Source of the DNA: Akkermansia sp. RCC_12PD
GTDB taxonomy: Bacteria; Verrucomicrobiota; Verrucomicrobiia; Verrucomicrobiales; Akkermansiaceae
Length of the DNA: 64,000 nt
Direction of reading: 5' to 3'
Assembly: GCF_036417355.1 (NCBI RefSeq)
Contig: NZ_CP143889.1
Coordinates: 2,666,001 to 2,730,000 of the forward strand
The notes beneath the pieces were generated by a model. It worked only from the letters and a program-made list of their open reading frames with translations, searched no databases and had not been told where the DNA came from. The position numbers were made by a program, and so were the translations under genes. Every line of letters starts with the position of its first letter. Position 1 is the stretch's first letter. Shown here piece by piece: positions 60,853 to 64,000 of this stretch.

Positions 60853-62100
60853 TCAGCTCAGAGCTTCCACCAGCCTGTCTCCAAAGGCGGAGCAGGAGAG
60901 TTCCGTGGAGCCGGGAATCATTTCCGCAAGGTCGAAAGTGACGGTTTTTTCGGAAATGGTTTTGTCAATGGCCTGAATGAGCAGGTCAGCGGCTTCCGTC
61001 CAGCCCATGTAGCGCAGCATCATTTCCGCGGACAGGATGACGGAGCTGGGGTTGGCCTTGTTCAGTCCCGCCAGTTTGGGGCCCGTGCCGTGGGTGGCTT
61101 CAAAGATGGAATGCCCGGTGAGGTAGTTGATGTTTCCTCCGGGAGCGATGCCGATGCCGCCCACCTGTGCGGCGAGCGCGTCGGAGATGTAGTCCCCGTT
61201 CAGGTTGAGCGTGGCCACGACGTCGAAATTTTCCGGATGGAGCAGGATTTCCTGAAGGAAGGCGTCTGCAATGCAGTCCTTGATCACGATGCCGTTGGGA
61301 AGGCGGAGCCAGGGGCCGTCCCCGATGGGCTGGGCACCGTATTCCCTCCGCGCCAGGTCGTAGCCCCAGTCGCGGAAGCCTCCTTCCGTAAATTTCATGA
61401 TGTTGCCCTTGTGTACCAGGGTGACGCTTTCCCGGCCGTTTTCCACGGCGTAGTCGATGGCGGCGCGCACCAGGCGCTCCGTTCCTTCCCGTGACACGGG
61501 CTTGATGCCGAAGCCGGAACTTTCCGGGAAGCGTACTTTTTTCATGCGGTCCGGGAAGACGCGGCTCATGGTTTCAAAGAACAGCCTGGCGTCCTCGGAG
61601 CCTTCCTTGAATTCGATTCCGGCGTAGATGTCTTCCGTATTTTCCCGGAAAACGACCATATCCACCTTTTCCGGGGCCTTCACGGGCGTTTCAATGCCGT
61701 TGAAGTAACGCACGGGGCGCAGGCAGACGAACAGGTCCAGGTCCTGGCGCAGGGTCACGTTCAGGCTGCGGATGCCGCCGCCGACCGGAGTGGTGAGGGG
61801 GCCCTTGATGCCGACCAGGTAGGTGCGGAACGCCTCCACCGTTTCTTCAGGGAGCCAGGTTCCCAGATTGTCAAAGGATTTTTGTCCGGCGAAAACTTCA
61901 TGCCACGCGATGGAGCGTTTTCCCTGGTAGGCCTTGTTCACGGCCGCGTCAATGACGCGGGAGGCGGCCGCCCAGATTTCCGGGCCCGTTCCGTCACCGA
62001 TGATGAAGGGAATGACGGGCCTGTCCGGCACGCAAAGCCTGCCGTTCTGCATGGTGACGGCCGCGCCGTCTGCGGGAGGGGTGAATGTTAAGTTGGCCAT
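60853..62100 (-). CDS. icd: NADP-dependent isocitrate dehydrogenase
   Basis: The 415-residue enzyme converts isocitrate to 2-oxoglutarate in the TCA cycle. Family marks are [18 protein letters not shown], the substrate region [17 protein letters not shown] and [36 protein letters not shown] and [12 protein letters not shown]. Length and layout match the dimeric E. coli and Bacillus type. I set the start at ATG 62100 (MANLTFTPP); the upstream frame overlaps the next gene and is not family-like. It appears monocistronic. Confidence 0.96.
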   Translation of the reverse strand: MANLTFTPPADGAAVTMQNGRLCVPDRPVIPFIIGDGTGPEIWAAASRVIDAAVNKAYQGKRSIAWHEVFAGQKSFDNLGTWLPEETVEAFRTYLVGIKGPLTTPVGGGIRSLNVTLRQDLDLFVCLRPVRYFNGIETPVKAPEKVDMVVFRENTEDIYAGIEFKEGSEDARLFFETMSRVFPDRMKKVRFPESSGFGIKPVSREGTERLVRAAIDYAVENGRESVTLVHKGNIMKFTEGGFRDWGYDLARREYGAQPIGDGPWLRLPNGIVIKDCIADAFLQEILLHPENFDVVATLNLNGDYISDALAAQVGGIGIAPGGNINYLTGHSIFEATHGTGPKLAGLNKANPSSVILSAEMMLRYMGWTEAADLLIQAIDKTISEKTVTFDLAEMIPGSTELSCSAFGDRLVEALS

Positions 62101-62183
62101 GACGTGCGTTCCTTTATAGGACGCGGCGCGCTTTGGCAAGATAAAAGAACGGCGCTTCCGGGAGTCCGCGCCTTTTCCGGAAC

Positions 62184-62876
62184 TCAGAACCAGCCGTCTT
62201 TTCCCGCGCTTTGCCGGGAATCCTGCGCTCTTTCCTGCAGGCGGCGCAGGAAGTTTTCTTCCGCCTGCCGCTTCAAGTCGCTTTCCATGATGTGTTTTCT
62301 GGCCGCCTCGTTGAGCTGGTTGACGGCAATGGCCGCGTCCCGGTGGGTGAGCTTGTTCCACAGGCCCGCGTCATCCCGAACCACGCGGAGAGAACCTTCG
62401 ATCATCTCGCAGGAGACCAGTTTGCCGTGCAGGCCCTCCGCGGTGACGGGGCCTTTTCCCGCCGGGGGAATAATGATCCGGAGCGGTTCCGGGCCGTCCA
62501 GGTCAATGCCGCCGTGCGCCCGGTAGGCGGCTTTCAGGATCAGCGTTTTTTTGCTCCACCACCACGTGGTGGAATATTGGTATTCATATTCGAACGTCCG
62601 TTCCACCGTCACCAGGTTGGCCACCTTTTTGTCATTCTGGACAATGAGAGTCAGGCCGCCGTGGTCGGAGGAGAATCCCTTGTTGATGAGGGTCAGTCCC
62701 ACTTCCTTTCCGGCCTCGATCAATTTTTCGGCCACTTCCATGGGTTTTTCCACCGGAGCGGTGATGCAGGAGCGGATGCCCCAGAACAGAACGGCCAGTA
62801 TTCCGGCAAGGATGGCGCCCTTGGCAATGATGATGGCCAGGGGAGAATGGAGAAAGGATGAAGGGGGAGGAGGCAT
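62184..62876 (-). CDS. DUF4230 membrane-anchored protein
   Basis: The 230-residue product starts with a membrane helix ([21 protein letters not shown]) and continues with a beta-rich extracytoplasmic DUF4230 domain ([39 protein letters not shown]). The C terminus is a charged helix. The function of the family is unknown. It lies 46 bases after the DUF1232 gene on the same strand, so the two are probably co-transcribed. ATG at 62876 is used because the frame upstream overlaps that gene. Confidence 0.82.
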   Translation of the reverse strand: MPPPPSSFLHSPLAIIIAKGAILAGILAVLFWGIRSCITAPVEKPMEVAEKLIEAGKEVGLTLINKGFSSDHGGLTLIVQNDKKVANLVTVERTFEYEYQYSTTWWWSKKTLILKAAYRAHGGIDLDGPEPLRIIIPPAGKGPVTAEGLHGKLVSCEMIEGSLRVVRDDAGLWNKLTHRDAAIAVNQLNEAARKHIMESDLKRQAEENFLRRLQERAQDSRQSAGKDGWF

Positions 62877-62922
62877 GGAGAGAGGTTTCCGGGTAAGCGG
62901 ACGCGGCGGGTTGCCGGGAAAA

Positions 62923-63210
62923 TCAGGGTTCCGGGTCCTCATGGGAGCCGTCCTTCCTGATGGGGGGCAGGAACATGGCCAGGAAGGCGAAGGCGATGAC
63001 GGTCAGGTCGTCCAGCTGGCCCACTCCGGGAATGAAATCGGGAATCAGGTCAATGGGGGAAAAGGCGTAGGCCGCCGTCAGCAGGAGGAGCACCAGCTTA
63101 CGTTTGGTGAAAAGCCGCGGTTCTCCCTCCCGGCTGCGGAAATAGTTGATGGCCCGGACCAGCAACTGCTGGTGGGGGGCGTTGGGAGGAGTAGGAAGAT
63201 TGTTTTTCAT
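62923..63210 (-). CDS. DUF1232 (YkvA-like) membrane protein
   Basis: The 95-residue product matches the small YkvA/DUF1232 family. The core is KLVLLLLTAAYAFSPIDLIP followed by DFIPGVGQLDDLTVI, the family hallmark. One to two membrane helices are present (about 40-60 and 68-85). The function is unknown. The start at 63210 (MKNNLPTPPN) is chosen over a much longer frame upstream that has no family character. Confidence 0.9.
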   Translation of the reverse strand: MKNNLPTPPNAPHQQLLVRAINYFRSREGEPRLFTKRKLVLLLLTAAYAFSPIDLIPDFIPGVGQLDDLTVIAFAFLAMFLPPIRKDGSHEDPEP

Positions 63211-63501
63211 GTGATTGCGTAAGAAAATGTTTGCCGGAACGGAAGGATTGCCGTCCGCCGGGAATAACGGGAAGGAATGCAGACGGCGCCCGGAAAGAAG
63301 TCCGGCAATGGCGCATCCTGCTGTCCAGACGCCCTGAAAGTTCATTCGGGAGGGCGCGCAGGGCAGGGACCGCCTGGAGTCATCCCTGGCGGGAGGCTTG
63401 TTTTTCATGAGGGGTATGACGATGGAATTATCACACACGCAACAGTCTGCGTCCAGAACAATTGCCTTGATGCCGCACTGTCCGTGTGCTGTAATGGAAG
63501 C

Positions 63502-64000
63502 GTGAAACATACCTTGTTTACCCTGATTACGTTGTGCGCGCTCTCCCTCTTTCCCGTATGCCCGGCTCATGACGCAGGGCATGACGGCGGCGGGGCACAG
63601 CAAAAGGCCGGTTTTCCGGAAAAAAAGGAGCTGGACGGGAAAGTCCCCGCCGTGTTTCAGGGAGAATGCGCTCTGGAAAAGGGAGTCTGGATGGTCCGCA
63701 TGGAGAAGCTGAACAATCATCAGCTGGACAAGGCCGTCATGGCCGGACTGGGGGAAGACCATCCGGATTTTTCTCCCGCGGAAGGTAAAAAGTGTGCGGG
63801 GATAATTCCCGTTTCCGTCCCGAAGGGGGCGGAATCCGACCCAGGAAAGTGGAGGGTGTCCGGAAAAAGGGCTTATGCGGTCCAAGAAGATAAGCCCGAA
63901 TATGTCGCGCGTCTGAACGACCTTGTTTTGGAATATTACGGCCGAGAGATCATGAATGGAATGGAGCGTTACATCGGCATTCTTGACCGGATGACGGACG
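63502..64000 (+). CDS. Secreted protein of unknown function, partial
   Basis: A plus-strand frame opens at GTG 63502 and runs off the right edge, giving 166 residues so far. It starts with a signal peptide (VKHTLFTLITLCALSLFPVC) and continues as a charged, hydrophilic protein (AHDAGHDGGGAQQKAG, WRVSGKRAYAVQEDK, EYYGREIMNGMERYIG). No family is recognised. The GTG start is inferred because it lines up with the signal peptide; no ATG lies upstream in frame nearby. Confidence 0.6.
   Translation, partial: MKHTLFTLITLCALSLFPVCPAHDAGHDGGGAQQKAGFPEKKELDGKVPAVFQGECALEKGVWMVRMEKLNNHQLDKAVMAGLGEDHPDFSPAEGKKCAGIIPVSVPKGAESDPGKWRVSGKRAYAVQEDKPEYVARLNDLVLEYYGREIMNGMERYIGILDRMTD

Overview
The window looks like a chromosomal segment of a Verrucomicrobiota bacterium, most likely Akkermansia or a close relative. 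This is an inference from gene content: a surface protein with autotransporter-type beta-strand repeats and a PEP-CTERM tail, alternative complex III (Act) subunits, System II cytochrome c assembly, a GH57 plus glycogen-synthase pair, and moderately high GC genes separated by AT-rich promoter regions. No rRNA genes, insertion sequences, CRISPR arrays or complete prophage were seen.

Layout. 1-2,061 (minus): the end of an exopolysaccharide locus (Wzz-type protein cut by the window edge, outer-membrane export lipoprotein, initiating sugar transferase). 2,532-9,117 (plus): FtsK translocase, a lipoprotein, rubrerythrin and a ResB-CcsA cytochrome c synthase. 9,292-16,470: tRNA-Val, then a giant RHS/YD-repeat protein with an 88-serine tract and an unrecognised C-terminal tip, followed 10 bases later by a small DUF3592 membrane protein. 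17,008-25,968: large HPII-type catalase, Jag-like KH/R3H RNA-binding protein, a secreted thioredoxin-fold-like protein, bifunctional PutA and a DUF1287 secreted protein. 26,007-31,610: PurD, DUF2207 membrane protein, YbjQ-like protein, a lipoprotein, a broken gene and tRNA-Gln. 31,744-36,095: a DUF4065 (Panacea) protein and a secreted S6 (IgA-protease-like) serine protease with a PEP-CTERM tail. 36,182-40,518 (minus): an Rrf2 regulator followed by MetY, CysK, ThiE and ThiM. 41,029-44,607: SSB, then TonB-ExbB-ExbD-deformylase. 45,131-46,218: an SdpR-SdpI-type regulator and membrane pair with a candidate operator. 46,689-51,841: GH57-like protein, glycogen synthase and GH31 glucosidase. 51,863-53,800: a chorismate-binding (MenF-like) enzyme behind a putative phage abortive-infection membrane protein. 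53,987-60,083: ActC-ActD-ActE-ActF followed by a fusion of a polytopic membrane domain with two cytochrome c domains. 60,123-64,000: ankyrin protein, isocitrate dehydrogenase, DUF4230 and DUF1232 proteins, and a secreted protein cut by the window end.

How the genes fit together. Rubrerythrin, catalase, CcsBA and the Act cluster point to an organism that handles oxygen and runs a cytochrome c-based respiratory chain. The Rrf2-MetY-CysK-ThiE-ThiM run links sulfur assimilation to thiamine salvage under a probable Fe-S or cysteine-responsive regulator. The GH57, glycogen synthase and GH31 genes form a glucan block.

Most unusual items: the S6 protease that appears to use PEP-CTERM sorting instead of a beta-barrel; the Act cluster that lacks ActA and ActB and ends in a CcoO-like fusion; and the RHS protein with its long serine hexanucleotide tract and candidate toxin-immunity end.
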